A stretch of 64,000 nucleotides of DNA from Streptomyces sannanensis (GCF_039536205.1 NZ_BAAAYL010000001.1:2108001-2172000); one strand, 5' to 3'. Numbered from the stretch's first letter, positions 18,765 to 27,121 are shown. Translations and numbers: made by a program. The notes: generated by a model from the sequence alone, not told the origin.

Positions 18765-19011
18765 CACCGCGGCTGAACGTCGCCACCGTCGGAATCATGG
18801 CGGGGAACACGCTCGCCCCGCTGTGCGCGTACCTGATGCTCCGCCGGGTGGGTTTCCGCGTCGCACTCGACCGGCTGTGGGACGGGCTGGCACTGGTGTT
18901 CCTCGGGGCCCTGGCCGGAATGCTGATCAGCGCGACCACGGGAACCGCTGTGCTGGTGCTGAGCGGCATCCTGCACGCGGACACGTTCTGGTCGGCGTGG
19001 TCGGCGTGTCC
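18765..19011 (+). pseudogene. MASE1-domain fragment
   Basis: The frame reads VGIMAGNTLAPLCAYLMLRRVGFRVALDRLWDGLALVFLGALAGMLISATTGTAVLVLSG, the middle of a MASE1 membrane sensor domain. Streptomyces usually fuses this domain to SpoIIE-type phosphatase or kinase modules. There is no start upstream and no downstream domain. The match stops near the codons for FWSAW. Both ends are lost. Confidence 0.6.
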
Positions 19012-19028
19012 GGAAAGAGCGCGCGTCG

Positions 19029-19744
19029 CTACCCGCGGCGGGCGATCGTGATGATCTCCCGGCTCGTACCGCTGACAGGCCCGCGATCCCAGTCACCGTA
19101 CTGGGCCACGATCTCGAAGCCCGCCTCGGCGAGGAACCCGCCGAGCGTCGCGACGTCGAGGAAGCGCAGGCTCGTACGGTCGACGCGAAGCACAGTGCCG
19201 TCGGGCTCGGCCGTCGTCCCGGTGAAGGTGACCACGTCGCCGACGACCGATTCGACCTCGTGCCAGACCGCAGGGAACGGCCGGCCGCATCGGCGATGTC
19301 GGACGCGTTCGACGGTTTCCAGTCCTCCCAGGCACGCGCCTGCGGATGGCGCGTCTCGAACGCGAAGCGACCGCCTTCGCGCAGCGCCGCATGGATCGCC
19401 GCGAGAGAGGCCCGCAGGTCATCGTCGGCTACGAGGCACTGGAACGCGTGGCTCGCCATCGTCGCGAGCTCGAACTCGCCGCGCCACCCGGCCTCCGCCG
19501 CGGTGCCCTCCACCCACTCGATCTCGCCCCGCCGCCGGGCCCGGGCCAGCGCGGCACGGTCCGGGTCGAGGCCGACGAGCCGGCCGGAATGACCCTGCCC
19601 CCGTGCACGGTGCAGCATGGCACCGGTGCCACACCCGACGTCCAGGACCGACCCCGCCGCCATGACCAGCTCGCCATATCCCTCGCGACGGAGCTCACGG
19701 AAGCCTTGCGGGACACGCTGCGCGTAGCGGAGAGCCGCGGTCAC
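19029..19744 (-). pseudogene. Class I SAM methyltransferase, frameshifted
   Basis: From GTG at 19744 the protein reads GSVLDVGCGTGAMLHRARG (motif I), LVGLDPDRAALARAR, and RFAFETRHPQARAWEDW. It then loses frame after ADAAGRSLR. The rest continues in another frame as VWHEVESVVGDVVTFTG and ends SREIITIARRG. One missing base near 19268-19269 (CC where CCC is expected) restores a continuous product of about 238 residues. It could be a sequencing error or a true mutation. Confidence 0.75.
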
Positions 19745-19847
19745 CGCTTACTGGCTCCCGGTCCGGACACCCGTGCCGACGACACCATGGGCCCCACGCT
19801 GCCGGCGGCGGCGTTCGGTTAGCAAGCGACGCCCACTCAACCATGAC

Positions 19848-19878
19848 GAGAAGTCCCGGACTGAGTCCGGGGCTTCTC
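19848..19878. terminator. Strong hairpin upstream of the methyltransferase
   Basis: GAGAAG-CCCGGAC and GTCCGGG-CTTCTC pair around a TGA loop with small bulges. No gene ends here on either strand, so it may belong to a lost gene. The rest of 19745-20270 contains only the candidate attachment site and arm repeats listed below. Confidence 0.4.
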
Positions 19879-20091
19879 TACACACGGCTCCGGAGGCTTC
19901 TTGTGCGTCCTGCGTTCTGGCAGGTCAGCGCGCGCACGCTGCTTCGCAGGGCCCGAGCTGTCCACAATTAGTCCATGGCATCGGACCGACCCGTCGTCTA
20001 GCCTCGTCCTGCCTGCGTCGGCCGGCAGCTGTAGACCCGCAGCACCGGCCCGTTGTGGAGGGTGCCAGCCCGTTCGAGCCAGGCCAGGTGG

Positions 20092-20107
20092 GCTGACATC
20101 CGCTTTG
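20092..20107. other. Candidate left attachment core (attL)
   Basis: GCTGACATCCGCTTTG matches the tRNA-Val segment GCCGACATCTGCTTTG (22940-22955) at 14 of 16 positions, both differences being transitions. It lies outside the left arm-type repeat, as expected for the far end of an element integrated into this tRNA. The match is short and remains a proposal. Confidence 0.25.
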
Positions 20108-20204
20108 GGAGTTCGATCCGCCTGTCGTCTCTACGCTACTCAGCGGTTTCCAGTCGGCACTGTTGGCTCCACGACCAACCTTCACGATGCACGGTCGTCC
20201 ATCG

Positions 20205-20230
20205 CCGTTGATGTCAGGCTTGGATGTCAA
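20205..20230 (+). repeat. Left copy of a 26-bp direct repeat (arm-type site candidate)
   Basis: The segment beginning CCGTTGATGTCAG and ending TGGATGTCAA is repeated at 22857-22882 with 4 differences. TTGATGTCA/TGGATGTCAA elements near integrases resemble arm-binding sites of tyrosine recombinases. Confidence 0.5.
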
Positions 20231-20262
20231 CTGTTGACCTCAACTGCGCTTCAGGTTTTACG
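20226..20262 (+). promoter_or_regulatory. Promoter and palindromic operator of the MarR-type gene
   Basis: GTCAACTGTTGAC (20226-20238) is a perfect odd palindrome, and CAACTG recurs at 20241. A -35 box TTGACC (20234-20239) overlaps it, and a weak -10 (TTTACG) follows 17 bases later, 9 bases before the start codon. A regulator bound there would block its own transcription. Confidence 0.5.
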
Positions 20263-20270
20263 CTCCCGGC

Positions 20271-20726
20271 ATGACGATCACGGAGTACTCACGGGACCGG
20301 CTTGCTGCCCAGCCCATCGGCTACTGGAGCGGGGTCGCAAACGAGATCATCGTCGGCAGCATCCGTGCCGCCCTCGCGGAGGAAGGGCTCACACAACCGC
20401 ACTGGTGGGTCCTCAACCACATCGCCGGTGCCCCCGCGCAGTGGACCCGCGTCTCCCTCACTGCCAAGCTCTCCCCCTTTGACCGCCAAGACACCGACTT
20501 TGAGGCCGTCTACGCCGACCTTGCCTCCCGCGGCTGGACTGCGGAGCTCAATGGCTGCCTCTCACTCACCGATGCTGGCGAAGAGGGACGACAGCGCGCG
20601 AGGGTCCGCAACCTCAAGGTTCACGAGCAGATGCACAACGGCGTGGAGACTGACGACTATGTCACCACCCTGAACGTGCTCCGCCGGATGATCGCCAACC
20701 TCGGAGGCAATAGCGAACTCCCGTAG
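20271..20726 (+). CDS. MarR-family winged-helix regulator
   Basis: A 151-residue protein. EEGLTQPHWWVLNHIAGAP fits the N-terminal dimer/helix region. It is followed by the winged-helix core VYADLASRGWTAELNGCLSLTDAGEEGRQRARVRN. Streptomyces carries many small MarR-like proteins of this form in accessory DNA. The ATG at 20271 follows the promoter closely, leaving little room for a ribosome site. It lies inside the putative tRNA-Val element. The palindrome upstream suggests autoregulation; the ligand is unknown. Confidence 0.75.
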   Translation: MTITEYSRDRLAAQPIGYWSGVANEIIVGSIRAALAEEGLTQPHWWVLNHIAGAPAQWTRVSLTAKLSPFDRQDTDFEAVYADLASRGWTAELNGCLSLTDAGEEGRQRARVRNLKVHEQMHNGVETDDYVTTLNVLRRMIANLGGNSELP

Positions 20727-20910
20727 CTGCCGACCGGCTGTGCCTGTCCGTAGCTGCAGACGCGGCATACTCAGGCGCCAGTCAAGCCCACAGGTACTAC
20801 CAGATGCCGAAGAAGTGACGGACCGGGCCCCTGACCTGCGTCCGCATAATCGATCAACGCTGCGACCTGCGACTTAGCTGTCGACGGTTGTCAACGTTGG
20901 TCGTCGTTGA

Positions 20911-20950
20911 GCACCCCCGCACGGCCCAGAGACGGCCCGAGCGGGGGTGC
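20911..20950 (+). terminator. Hairpin after the MarR-type gene
   Basis: GCACCCCCGC (20911-20920) pairs exactly with GCGGGGGTGC (20941-20950). No T run. The rest of 20727-21028 shows no gene; TTGTCAACGTTGG (near 20888) is another short TTG/CAA palindrome. Confidence 0.55.
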
Positions 20951-21028
20951 CGTGGTGTGCCCCTCGATGCGAACTACAGGCGTGAAGGTCGCTGAGGTTT
21001 GCCGGGTACGTCAGGAGGGTTGTGAGGA

Positions 21029-21244
21029 TCAGCGACGGTCAACGCCGGTCCGCACGGTTGCTGTACTCCGCTGCTGTACCGCACGCCCTGCGTAAAGCGT
21101 GGTCAGCAACGCCAAGACGTCTGCGTACGCGCTGACGACATCAGCGGCCACGCCCCACACAATCACGATGACCACCAGCACCGTGATCACCCACGGCTTC
21201 AAGCCGGGGTTTGACAGGCCCCACGGGGTACGGGTCACACTCAC
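21029..21244 (-). CDS. Small membrane protein of the integrative element
   Basis: A 71-residue frame starting at GTG 21244, with GGAGG 7 bases upstream. It reads MSVTRTPWGLSNPGLKPWVITVLVVIVIVWGVAADVVSAYADVLALLTTLYAG, then a basic tail. Two hydrophobic segments follow a short cytoplasmic start. No family is recognised. Small membrane proteins are common in actinobacterial integrative elements. The position and ribosome site support it being expressed. Confidence 0.5.
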   Translation of the reverse strand: MSVTRTPWGLSNPGLKPWVITVLVVIVIVWGVAADVVSAYADVLALLTTLYAGRAVQQRSTATVRTGVDRR

Positions 21245-21627
21245 GCTTGGACCTCCAAAGGGTTCATGGCCCACCTCGTTGCCTCGCCGGGAAGCCTGTG
21301 CGACGGGGTGGGCTTTGCTGTGCGCCCATGATGGATACGAAAGACGGCTAATGCCAAGCTGGCAACCTTTTCAAACACGGGAGGTCCGCAACGTAGTTGA
21401 TCTGGTTTTCGCGGCTCCAGAAACGCGTAATAGTAAACTGAGAGAAATGCCTCTGACCTGGGTAAGCAATCGTTCAGCTGGCCTCCATACCACACACCCA
21501 TGACAGCGGGTACATCCAATCGAGATCTGTGCAGGTGCCGGAGGTTGCAAATATCCCCCTGCATGCAGATAAATGGGCGTGACGTGAATCACTAGGCCCG
21601 CTATGCGTCGTTAGGTCGGTGGAACGG
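21245..21627. other. Lower-GC stretch without a recognised gene
   Basis: Frames of up to about 100 codons exist on both strands but show no coherent protein character, ribosome site or family motif. Composition is clearly less GC-rich than the chromosome, which fits imported or decayed element DNA. Confidence 0.5.
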
Positions 21628-21739
21628 CTTTGGCGCGAGTGATCATGGCCCATTACGCTGGCCCGCGGATCGGGCAGGCTTGTGGACCTGCCCGTTAGTG
21701 CCCGATTTTGGGCCATGATCTTCGAGGCTCGCGCCAAAG
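21628..21739. repeat. 112-bp palindromic element with nested hairpins
   Basis: Outer arms CTTTGGCGCGAG (21628-21639) and CTCGCGCCAAAG (21728-21739) pair. Inner arms GATCATGGCCCA (21641-21652) and TGGGCCATGATC (21709-21720) pair exactly. Inside, CGGGCAGG/CCTGCCCG (21671-21694) competes with ATCGGGCA/TGCCCGAT (21669-21706). Confidence 0.75.
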
Positions 21740-21889
21740 TGGCTGCCTAAAGCCGTGGAGCCGACCGCCCCAGCCACAGAGGGGTTTCCCCCTCAGCCCA
21801 CCCTCGCCGTATGGCGTGCGGCCGGCGGCCGGGACGGAGCGGGGCGAAGACAGGAGCGTCGGCCCGGACGACGGGCCGCGCGCCGCCGC

Positions 21890-22846
21890 GCCGTGCGCGG
21901 CGGGAGCGCCTTGGCGAGTGGCTGCCGTACTGGCTCGACAACATCGTCAAGCCGCGACGGAAGAAGACCACCGCCGCCAAGTACGAGGTGCACGTCCGGC
22001 TCTACCTCGTTCCGATGCTCGGCTCCAAGCGGCTGGAGTCTCTCAGCGTCGCCGACGTGCGTCGCTTCCTCGTCCAGCTGGAGAAGAAGACGAGCGCCGC
22101 CACGGCCAAGGAGTCGCACCGCGTCCTGCGCACCGCCCTCACCGCGGCCTGCCGTGAGGAGCTGGTGACCCGGAACGTCGCGACGCTCGTCGAGCCGCCG
22201 ACCGTCGCCGCCCGGGAGCTGTCCCCCTGGTCGCTGGACGAGACGCTCGACTTCCTCTCCGCTGCCCGGAAGGACCCGCTGTACGCCGCCTTCGTGCTCG
22301 CCATCGCGCTCGGCTTCCGCCGGGGCGAGATCGTCGGTCTTCGCTGGGAGAACGTCGACCTCGACAAGCGGGAGATCCGGGTCAGGACGCAGCGCCAGCG
22401 GGTCGCCGGGGGAGATCTACGAGGACGATCCCAAGGGGCGTCGGCGCAAGCAGACGCTTCCCCGGCCCGCGATCTGCGTCGCTCCCCTGCGGTGGCAGCG
22501 TCTCAAGCAGGCCGCGATGCGCGAGCGCGCCGGGGAGAAGTGGACGGACACCGGCTACGTCTTCACCACCCGGACGGGACAGCCCATCGAGCCGCGCAAC
22601 CTCTACCGCTCGTTCACCCGCGTCGCAAAGAGCGCCGATCTTCGCGTCATCCGGCTCCACGACGCCCGGCACGGTACGGCGACCCTCCTCACCGCCGCAG
22701 GCGTCGCTCCCCGCGTCATGATGGAGATCCTCGGACACAGCCAGATCGCTGTCACGATGAACGTCTACACCCACGTCGTCCAGGACACGCAGCGGGAGGC
22801 CGTGAGCCACATGGACCGGCTGCTCAGGAGGCGTCCCCGGTCGTGA
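21890..22846 (+). pseudogene. Tyrosine-type site-specific integrase, truncated and frameshifted
   Basis: The readable part starts at ERLGEWLPYWLDNIVKPRRKKTTAAKYEVHVRLYLVPMLG (core-binding domain). The catalytic domain follows with FVLAIALGFRRGEIVGLRW (the first Arg), then HDARHGTATLLTAAG (H-x-x-R) and MEILGHSQIAVTMNVYTHV (second His and Tyr). An extra G in the run 22408-22412 breaks the frame after QRQRVAG; removing one G restores EIYEDDPKGRRRKQTLPRP. The N-terminal arm-binding domain is missing. It is next to tRNA-Val, the classic integration target. Confidence 0.85.
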
Positions 22847-22856
22847 GCGACCGCCC

Positions 22857-22882
22857 CCGTTGATGTCAGAAATGGATGCCAA
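22857..22882 (+). repeat. Right copy of the 26-bp direct repeat
   Basis: It matches 20205-20230 at 22 of 26 positions. It lies between the integrase remnant and tRNA-Val, the position expected of an arm-type site next to attR. Confidence 0.5.
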
Positions 22883-22884
22883 AG

Positions 22885-22910
22885 GCCCCCTACCAAGATC
22901 GGTAGGGGGC
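22885..22910. terminator. Terminator between the integrase remnant and tRNA-Val
   Basis: GCCCCCTACC (22885-22894) and GGTAGGGGGC (22901-22910) pair perfectly around AAGATC. It can serve the rightward integrase and the leftward tRNA. Confidence 0.7.
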
Positions 22911-22914
22911 GTGC

Positions 22915-22989
22915 TGGTGGGCGCGGACGGTTTCGAACCGCCGACATCTGCTTTGTAAGAGCAGCGCTCTACCCCTGAGCTACGCACCC
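22915..22989 (-). tRNA. tRNA-Val (anticodon TAC)
   Basis: The minus strand folds as a cloverleaf: acceptor GGGTGCG/CGCGCCC, D-arm GCTCAGGGGTAGAGC, anticodon stem CTGCT/AGCAG with loop CTTACAA (anticodon TAC), T-arm GGCGGTTCGAAACCGTC, discriminator A and an encoded CCA (22917-22915). Its 3' end faces the integrase remnant. Confidence 0.93.
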
Positions 22990-23157
22990 GCGGATGAACC
23001 AACAGGGTACATGGCCGACCCGGGAGGGTCGCAAACCGATGGGCGAGGGAGAGGGGGGTTAACCCCACCTTGGATCCGGTAGGCGGCTGGATCGTCGCGG
23101 AGGGGCGCGGCTCGTAACGTGGAGGGACTGGTCAGGCCACTTCTGGGGGAGATCACC

Positions 23158-23925
23158 ATGGCACTCCGTACGCGCACCCGCACCGCCCTGCTCGCTGCGG
23201 CCGGCTCCGTAGTCGTCGCGCTTGCCGCCACAGGGTGTGGTGAGGCGAGCGCGGAGGACGCGCCCGTGGAGCGCAAGGCGTTCGCGTTCTCCGGGAAGAC
23301 GCTGACCGTCGACACGGACAATGCGGACGTCACGCTGGTGCCGGCCGACGTGAAGGACGTGGAGGTCACGCGGCAGGTCAACGGGTGGGTGTTCATGGGC
23401 AACGGGCCCGACGCCACCTGGGCCATGAAGGGCGACCGGCTGACGCTGCGGGTGAAGTGCAGCGGAATAGCCTCTGACTGCGAGGCGCGGCATGAGGTGA
23501 AGGTGCCGCGCGGGGTGACGGTGGTCGTGGAGGGGGACAACGGGGACGTGACGGCGTCCGGCTTCGACACCGGGCTGACGGTGCGGTCGGACAACGGGGA
23601 CGTGACGGTCAGGGATGTCCGTGGCGCGCTGGACCTGGGCAGTGACAACGGGGACATCACCGTGACGGGGGCGAGGGGCAAGGTCGCGGGGGTGACCAGC
23701 GACAACGGGGACGTGCAGCTCGGCTTCACCGTCGTTCCGGACCGGGTGAAGGCCGAGAGCGACAACGGGGACATAGAGGTCAGGCTCCCGAAGGGGGTGT
23801 ACAAGGTCACCGCGGAGAGTGACCTGGGGGACGTCGACGTCAGCGTGGACCGCAGTGACAGCAGTGCCCATGCGGTGACCGCTCGCAGCGACAACGGGGA
23901 CATCACGGTGCGCCGTGCGGGCTGA
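23158..23925 (+). CDS. DUF4097-family beta-repeat lipoprotein
   Basis: A 255-residue exported protein. The signal sequence ends ALAATGCGE, with Cys as a probable lipidation site. The mature part is made of repeating beta units with the motif SDNGD(V/I)(T/E/Q)V. At least five near-identical copies lie between residues about 120 and 255, the form of DUF4097/DUF2807 beta-solenoid adhesin-like proteins. The ATG at 23158 has GGGGGAGA upstream. It is followed in the same direction by the coiled-coil and FmdB genes. The role is unknown; a surface structural one is likely. Confidence 0.85.
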   Translation: MALRTRTRTALLAAAGSVVVALAATGCGEASAEDAPVERKAFAFSGKTLTVDTDNADVTLVPADVKDVEVTRQVNGWVFMGNGPDATWAMKGDRLTLRVKCSGIASDCEARHEVKVPRGVTVVVEGDNGDVTASGFDTGLTVRSDNGDVTVRDVRGALDLGSDNGDITVTGARGKVAGVTSDNGDVQLGFTVVPDRVKAESDNGDIEVRLPKGVYKVTAESDLGDVDVSVDRSDSSAHAVTARSDNGDITVRRAG

Positions 23926-24006
23926 TGCGAACTAACAGGCCCGTGTGTTCGTCCTTACCTGGTGGGAGAATGACCGGAACAGGCGGACACAGCACGGGAG
24001 TGGGAT

Positions 24007-25350
24007 GTGAGCGGCAGGAGAGCCGGTGCGGTCCGGGATGTGCTCGCGCTGGTACTGCTGCCGGTGCCCCTGATGGTGGCCGCGCTGCCGGGGGCGTTCG
24101 CCGGCGGGGGAACGCGTCGATGGTTCGGCGGGCGCGGGGAGAGCGTGCGGGCCGATGCGCAGGCGGCGAAGGACGCGGCGGCCGCGGCCTTCTACGAGCT
24201 CGACACGGCCCAGCGCGATCTGCGGATCTCGATCGAGACGATCACGGCCGTGGACGACTCGCCCGCGGCGCGCCGGGCTCAGGAGGGCTTCGCCTCGCTC
24301 GGGCGGCGTATCGACGAGGTCAGCCAGGCGTACATCAGCGCCGTCGACGCGCATGACCTGGACCGGGACGATCTGGAGGCGGCTGTCGCGTCGCGGGCGC
24401 GGACCGAGCTGACGAAGGCGAAGGACGAGCTGCTGCGGGTCAAGGGTGACCTGGAGCGGTTCGGGCAGGGGCTGGGGCCGCTGCTGGAGAAGGCGGAGAC
24501 GCAGCTCGCCCGGCTGGCGCCGGCCGTGGAGCGGGCGCGGCAGGCGCTCCTTTCCGCGAGTACCGCTCTCGATTCGGCGCGGGGCTCCGGTCTGAGAGCG
24601 GATGATCTCGCCGCCCGGCTCGCGGCTCTCGCGCCCGAGCTGACCAAGCTCAACCAGGGCGCCGGGCGGCACGGCGTGGCGGAGACCCTGCAGCGCGCCG
24701 ATCATGTGCTGCGTGAGGCCGAGGCCGTACGGAGCGAGGCCGAGCAGCTGCCCGAGCGGGCGGCCGAGATCGACCGCCGGCTCGTCTCCCTTCGGACCCG
24801 CGCCCAGGCCCTCACCACCCGGGCCGGCGCCGTCGACCCGGTGCTCAGCGAGCTGCGCCGCCGTTTCGCCGCCGCCTGCTGGCAGGACCTGCAGCACGTG
24901 CCGGAGCAGGCCGTGGTCACTGTCCGCCAGGCGGAGGAGAAGCTCAAGGAAGCCGGCAAGGCCCGGGAGGAGCAGCGGTGGGCGGATGCCACGGCCCTGC
25001 TGGCGACGGTCCGGGCGCTGCTGAATTCCACGGACGAGGCGGTGTCGGCGGCCGGGGACCGGCTGCAGCGGCTCAACGCCGTCGCCAAGGATCCGCAGCA
25101 GGAGATCGAGCGGACCCGGTTCGCGATCAGGGACGCCCAGCGGCTGGCGATGGCCGGACGCAGCACCCCGGATCCGCGCCACGCGCGCCCGCTCGACGAT
25201 TCGGTGGCCCGGCTGGACCGTGCCGTCGCCGGTCTGCAGAGCGGTCGGCACCCCGATTACTGGCGCTTCCTCACGGAGACCGAGACGGTCCGGCAGACCG
25301 TCGCCCGAGTGGTCGCCCAGATCCGCGGTGAGCGCGGCGCCGGCGCGTAG
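24007..25350 (+). CDS. Membrane-anchored coiled-coil protein
   Basis: A 447-residue protein. Residues 8-32 form an N-terminal hydrophobic anchor (DVLALVLLPVPLMVAALPGAFAG). The rest is almost wholly helical, with long stretches of Ala/Glu/Arg/Leu heptads such as ELTKAKDELLRVKGDLERF and DRADHVLREAEAVRSEAEQL-like segments. No enzymatic motif is visible. GTG at 24007 is the likely start. The 82-base gap from the DUF4097 gene and the 21-base gap to FmdB suggest one transcription unit. The function is unknown; a scaffold at the membrane is plausible. Confidence 0.7.
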   Translation: MSGRRAGAVRDVLALVLLPVPLMVAALPGAFAGGGTRRWFGGRGESVRADAQAAKDAAAAAFYELDTAQRDLRISIETITAVDDSPAARRAQEGFASLGRRIDEVSQAYISAVDAHDLDRDDLEAAVASRARTELTKAKDELLRVKGDLERFGQGLGPLLEKAETQLARLAPAVERARQALLSASTALDSARGSGLRADDLAARLAALAPELTKLNQGAGRHGVAETLQRADHVLREAEAVRSEAEQLPERAAEIDRRLVSLRTRAQALTTRAGAVDPVLSELRRRFAAACWQDLQHVPEQAVVTVRQAEEKLKEAGKAREEQRWADATALLATVRALLNSTDEAVSAAGDRLQRLNAVAKDPQQEIERTRFAIRDAQRLAMAGRSTPDPRHARPLDDSVARLDRAVAGLQSGRHPDYWRFLTETETVRQTVARVVAQIRGERGAGA

Positions 25351-25371
25351 GAGAGTCGTTAGTCTGGGGGC

Positions 25372-25587
25372 ATGCCACGTTACGAGTACCGGTGCCGCTC
25401 CTGCGGTGACACGTTCGAGCTGAGCCGTCCGATGGCCGAGTCCTCCGCGCCGGCCGCGTGCCCCGCCGGGCACGAGGACACCGTCAAGCTGCTTTCCGCG
25501 GTGGCCGTGGGCGGGACGAAGTCCGCGCCCGCCCCGTCGGGCGGTGGCGGCGGCGGCGGTTGCTGTGGCGGGGGCTGCTGCGGCTAG
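25372..25587 (+). CDS. FmdB-family zinc-ribbon protein
   Basis: A 71-residue regulatory-type zinc ribbon. MPRYEYRCRSCGDTFELSRPM is the FmdB signature and supplies the first CxxC; CPAGH gives the second ligand set. The Gly-rich end carries two CCGGG-like Cys pairs, as many actinobacterial homologues do. It is 21 bases after the coiled-coil gene. The family is widespread, and its target is unproven. Confidence 0.88.
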   Translation: MPRYEYRCRSCGDTFELSRPMAESSAPAACPAGHEDTVKLLSAVAVGGTKSAPAPSGGGGGGGCCGGGCCG

Positions 25588-25613
25588 CTTCCAGGGGGAA
25601 GTCCCTCCAGCGG

Positions 25614-26273
25614 TCAGCGCTTTCGGGAGAGCGTCATGCCGTCCGCGACCTGCAGCATGAGGCTCTCCATCCGCTCGTCGGCCGCGACGTGGTCGTTGAA
25701 CTTCCGGATCTCGGCGGGGGCGTCGGTCGCCGCCGGGTCGACCACGCGGCCGCCGAAGAAGACGTTGTCCGCGGCGATCACACCGCCCCGGCGCATCCGG
25801 GGCACGAGCTCCTCCCAGTACGGGATGTAGTTGGCCTTGTCCGCGTCGATGTAGGCGAAGTCGATGTGCGGCTCGCCCGGCATCGCCCTGAGCGTGTCCA
25901 GCGCCGGGGCGATGCGCAGCTCGATCCGGTCCGCGACGCCCGCCTTCGCCCAGGCCTCGCGGCCGTACGCCGTCCACTCCTCCGAGATGTCGCAGGCGAT
26001 CAGCTTGCCGTCGGCAGGCAGGGCCTGCGCCATGGCGAGGGCCGAGAAGCCGGTGAAGGTGCCGACCTCGACGACGTGGCGGGCATCGACGAGCCGGACC
26101 AGGAAGGCGAGCAGCGAGGCCTGTTCCTCGGCGGACTGCATGCCCGCGTAGTCCGGGAGCCGGTCGTACGTCGTCGTGACGAGCTCGCGCTGTACGGCGT
26201 CCAGCGGCGGGTTGTGCGCCAGCATGTAGGCGTACAACCCGTCTGTCATCTTCGTTGTGTTGCCCTTGCTCAT
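25614..26273 (-). CDS. CCoAOMT-type class I O-methyltransferase
   Basis: A 219-residue SAM-dependent methyltransferase of the caffeoyl-CoA/catechol type. Motif I is VVEVGTFTGFSALAMAQAL (residues about 67-85), followed by KLIACDISEEW. The metal-site region is DFAYIDADKANYIPYWE with Asp ligands, and RRGGVIAADNVFFGG is also canonical. It converges on the FmdB gene and points the same way as the Ter genes, 35 bases after the HAD gene. It may therefore belong to that operon. The substrate is unknown. Confidence 0.88.
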   Translation of the reverse strand: MSKGNTTKMTDGLYAYMLAHNPPLDAVQRELVTTTYDRLPDYAGMQSAEEQASLLAFLVRLVDARHVVEVGTFTGFSALAMAQALPADGKLIACDISEEWTAYGREAWAKAGVADRIELRIAPALDTLRAMPGEPHIDFAYIDADKANYIPYWEELVPRMRRGGVIAADNVFFGGRVVDPAATDAPAEIRKFNDHVAADERMESLMLQVADGMTLSRKR

Positions 26274-26308
26274 GCCGCGACTATAGGTCCTGTGCGACCG
26301 GACAGGAC

Positions 26309-27121
26309 CTAACCGGCGGAACGGCTGAACTGCCGAAGGATCTCCTCTCCCGCCGCCGCACCCCTCTCCGTGAGCGCGGTGAGGTGCGGCGCGGTCCAGC
26401 CACTGTCGGCCAGCTCTCCGTGTCCGGGGCGCCAGGCCCGGTCGGCGGCCAGCAGCAGATCGGCGTCGAGCAGTGAGTCGCCCGCGGCAAGGGTGAGCGT
26501 CGCGCCCGTGCGGCGGGCCACCTCGTGCATGGCGGCGCTCTTCGTCAGCGGCTTCGGTACGGCGTAGATCTTGCGTCCCTGGAGCGACACCGTCCAGCCG
26601 CGCTGACCCGCCCAGGCGGCGAGTTCCTTCACCCAGTCCCTGGGCAGCAGCTCACGTTCGACGACGAGGTAGGTGAAGAGGTCCTCGGCGACCCGGTGCT
26701 TGCGCAGCCACGCCGGGTCGGCGGTGGCGGCCACATGCGCCTGTACGTCACCGAGGGGGGCGCACTCCTCGGCGAGGCGCGCGGCGACCCGCCGCTGCCA
26801 GTCGCGGTCGGCCACGCCGTCGACGAGCAGATGCCCGCCGTTGGCGCAGATCGCGTACTTCGGCGCCGGCCCGGGCAACTGGACGCGCTGGTACTGCTTG
26901 CGGGTACGCGTCGTGGTCGGTACGAACACGGTCGTGGCGGCGAGCCGTTCCAGCAGCCCGGCCGCGGCTTCCGTCATGTACGAGAGCGGCTTGCCCTCGT
27001 ACACCTCGACGCACAGCAGGCGCGGTGCCCGTGCGTCGGGCACGCCGAGTTCGAGTGCGGCGGACGAATAGATGAGCGTACGGTCCAGATCACTGGCCAC
27101 GAGCACGGTGGACTCGGTCAC
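26309..27121 (-). CDS. HAD-family hydrolase of the Ter biosynthetic module
   Basis: A 270-residue HAD phosphatase. Motif I is VLVASDLDRTLIYSS (Asp11, Asp13), FVPTTTRTRKQY supplies motif II, SLQGRKIYAVPKPLTKSAA has the motif III Lys, and LAAGDSLLDADLLLAAD is motif IV. It starts at GTG, overlapping the TGA of the large PRTase gene in the GTGA form, so translation is coupled. Comparative work on Ter stress systems (Anantharaman, Iyer and Aravind) places such HAD enzymes with PRTase and HpcH/HpaI-like proteins in a predicted nucleoside- or ribosyl-linked pathway. Confidence 0.85.
   Translation of the reverse strand: MTESTVLVASDLDRTLIYSSAALELGVPDARAPRLLCVEVYEGKPLSYMTEAAAGLLERLAATTVFVPTTTRTRKQYQRVQLPGPAPKYAICANGGHLLVDGVADRDWQRRVAARLAEECAPLGDVQAHVAATADPAWLRKHRVAEDLFTYLVVERELLPRDWVKELAAWAGQRGWTVSLQGRKIYAVPKPLTKSAAMHEVARRTGATLTLAAGDSLLDADLLLAADRAWRPGHGELADSGWTAPHLTALTERGAAAGEEILRQFSRSAG

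Noticed and set aside
21241..21564. A 107-codon leftward frame in the element
   Set aside because: No ribosome site, odd composition and overlap with a better supported small membrane protein start.
23540..23910. Repeated GACAACGGGGAC blocks that look like an array
   Set aside because: They encode the SDNGD beta repeats of the DUF4097 protein in frame. Spacing is irregular, so this is not a CRISPR array.
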